64,000 nt of DNA from Caulochytrium protostelioides. Lineage: Eukaryota > Chytridiomycota > Caulochytriomycetes > Caulochytriales > Caulochytriaceae. The stretch is taken from contig ML014122.1 of NCBI GenBank assembly GCA_003615045.1, positions 1 to 64,000 on the forward strand, written 5' to 3'. Under the pieces are notes generated by a model that was given only the letters and a program-made list of their open reading frames with translations, made no database searches and was not told the origin of the DNA. The translations under genes and the position numbers were made by a program. This document shows positions 62,782 to 64,000 of this stretch, one piece after another (within the stretch, counting starts at the first letter, position 1; each line of letters begins with the position of its first letter).

Positions 62782-63291
62782 CTAGTACGTGTTCTGCACC
62801 ACAGGCTGGCTGTAAGTGTTCTGCATCACAGGTTGGCTGTAGGTGTCCTGCATCACCGGTTGGACGTAAGTGTCCTGCATCACCGGCTGAACGTAGGTGT
62901 CCTGCTTGTAAGTCGGCTGGACGTAGGTGTCCTGCACCGGCTGCTCGTAGGTGTCCTGCACCGGCTGCTCGTAGATGGCCTGAACTGGCGGGCTGTACGT
63001 GTCATACGTCGGGGCCTGGTTCATCACGGGCATGACATCGACCGGCATGCCGTAGCTGGTGTCCTGGTACGTCTGGTCATAGACGGGGACGTTCTGCACC
63101 TGGTAACTGGGGCTGCCGTAAGTGTCGGGGCTCGGCTGCATCGTGGGCATCATCTGGATGCTCGGCGCACCGTAGCCGCCGCTGCTCGGCGGCCCGTAGG
63201 CATCGTTGCCCGCCAGCACGCTGCTCGGAGCGATCGTGAGGGCCACAACGACGGTAAGGGCGCCCCGGGCCAGGTTCCGCGCAGAGATCAT
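62782..63291 (-). CDS. Small secreted Tyr/Gln/Pro repeat protein
   Basis: A single exon encodes 169 residues from MISARNLARGALTVVVALTI. That start is preferred over the Met at 63345 because it begins a clean signal peptide with likely cleavage after SSVLA. The mature part is Gly/Pro/Ser/Tyr-rich, then becomes a tandem repeat of 9-10 residues such as QDTYVQPVM, with changes at the variable positions (QPVQDTYEQ, QPVMQNTYSQ). It ends QPVVQNTY. There is no Cys after the signal peptide and no anchor. Repeats of this type occur in cell-wall, adhesive or coat proteins, where Tyr can be cross-linked; that role is inference. The nucleotide repeat (TGTCCTGCATCACCGG-like) is still recognisable, so the array is fairly young. 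Confidence 0.7.
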   Translation of the reverse strand: MISARNLARGALTVVVALTIAPSSVLAGNDAYGPPSSGGYGAPSIQMMPTMQPSPDTYGSPSYQVQNVPVYDQTYQDTSYGMPVDVMPVMNQAPTYDTYSPPVQAIYEQPVQDTYEQPVQDTYVQPTYKQDTYVQPVMQDTYVQPVMQDTYSQPVMQNTYSQPVVQNTY

Positions 63292-64000
63292 GCTGGCAAG
63301 TCGGCCGTGAGGATGCGGTTTGGGAGAAGCGCGGGATCGGACCATTGGCCGTGTCGAGGGATGGTCTCTGGGCTGACGCTCGCGGTGCTGCTACTAGAAT
63401 CAGCGAGATCGCACGGGCAGGGGGCGGCGGAGAAGGGAGTCGAGTCGTGCGTTTGGGGGATAACAAGGAGGGAGGGCGGGTCAGGAATCAAAATGCGGCG
63501 GACCACGCTGTAAAGGCGACAGAGGAAACGGTCGAAGGAAGTGTAGAGGCCGGCCAGCAGCTCGGGAAAGTCCCGGTATAGCGGGAATAAAGAATGTGAT
63601 GGGAAGCGGATGGTGCCGGGACCGGGGTCGGTCGGGGCGAAGTGAAAGGGAGGGATGCGATAGGAAGAGAGGGATGGTGGTGGTGTTTGTCCATTAAGCA
63701 TCTTTCTCATACCTGGCCGTCTCCACGACACGACCTCTCCATTCAACAATCACTGATCGGCCGATCGCGCCTGGGTTATATAGGGCGGGCGACGGGATCA
63801 ACGATGTTGCCGTTGCGGACCGTTAACACGGTCCGCAGAGGTTAAAAACTTTGAAGGGCGGCGTACGGCGCTCGCTTGCCGCACCGGCACTCATTTTTGC
63901 TCCCTGTGCTTCCCTTTGCATCTGCCGTCGCTTGCATCTGCTGGCCCGTCCGTTATCAGGAAGGGCAAACGACATGCACGCTTCGGTCGATCCGTGCCGT
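63292..64000. other. Right-edge intergenic region
   Basis: No gene is supported here. On the minus strand, TATATAA at 63782-63776 could be the core promoter of the secreted-repeat gene. A donor-like GTATGAG at about 63713 suggests a possible 5' untranslated intron. Both points are tentative. An ATG at 63974 opens a frame that runs off the edge but is too short to judge. Confidence 0.35.
63776..63782 (-). promoter_or_regulatory. Possible TATA box for the secreted-repeat gene
   Basis: TATATAA on the minus strand stands out in GC-rich DNA, about 490 bases before the chosen start. The distance is long unless a leader intron exists, so the link is weak. Confidence 0.25.

Overview
This is nuclear DNA from a compact, very GC-rich eukaryotic genome. 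Genes lie on both strands. Most are single-exon, and a few carry GT-AG introns of about 126-652 bases with GTAAGT-like donors. Three genes belong to cilium/flagellum or centriole families: CLUAP1/IFT38, CYB5D1 and a CEP95-like protein. Together with fungus-like gene density, simple-sequence tracts and low-complexity Ala/Pro/Asp/Gln/His-rich tails, this suggests a zoosporic (flagellated) early-diverging fungus, such as a chytrid-like lineage, or a close protist relative. That placement is inference; there is no rRNA gene in the window to confirm it.

Left part (0-23.4 kb): the 3' end of an unidentified low-complexity protein; a HEAT-like protein best read as TTI1 (TTT complex); Cactin (splicing); an oligopeptidase B-like serine peptidase with a large insert and tail; a five-exon p24/EMP24 cargo receptor (minus strand); TSR1, the 40S assembly factor (minus); a mitochondrial LYR protein of SDHAF1 type carrying PYPEV repeats; and a Q-rich forkhead transcription factor (minus).

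Middle part: 23.4-31.8 kb is a gene-poor block with lower GC stretches and no gene I can support. From 31.8 to 42 kb there is a run rich in mitochondrial genes: TMEM223-like (minus), COX5B/Cox4 (plus, two exons), an At4g15545-like coiled-coil protein (minus), CHCHD5/MIX14-like twin-CX9C protein (plus, two exons) and mitochondrial tyrosyl-tRNA synthetase (minus, three exons). FAM50/XAP5 follows, head to head with the synthetase.

Right part (44.5-64 kb): CYB5D1 (plus), an orphan membrane-anchored protein (minus), CEP95-like (minus) and CLUAP1 (plus). The last two are divergent, and an RFX X-box-like element lies between them. Then comes the elongation/histone chaperone SPT6 (minus, with a 22-nt first coding exon), an RD/G-rich protein of unknown role (plus), tRNA-Ala(TGC) (minus) and a small secreted Tyr/Gln/Pro repeat protein (minus).

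There is no CRISPR array, bacterial operon, identifiable transposon or other defined new system here. The most unusual items are protein-architecture oddities, a perfect 234-bp coding duplication in CLUAP1, a 16-bp-periodic array of CACGTG E-boxes near SPT6, and the orphan protein inside the ciliary neighbourhood.
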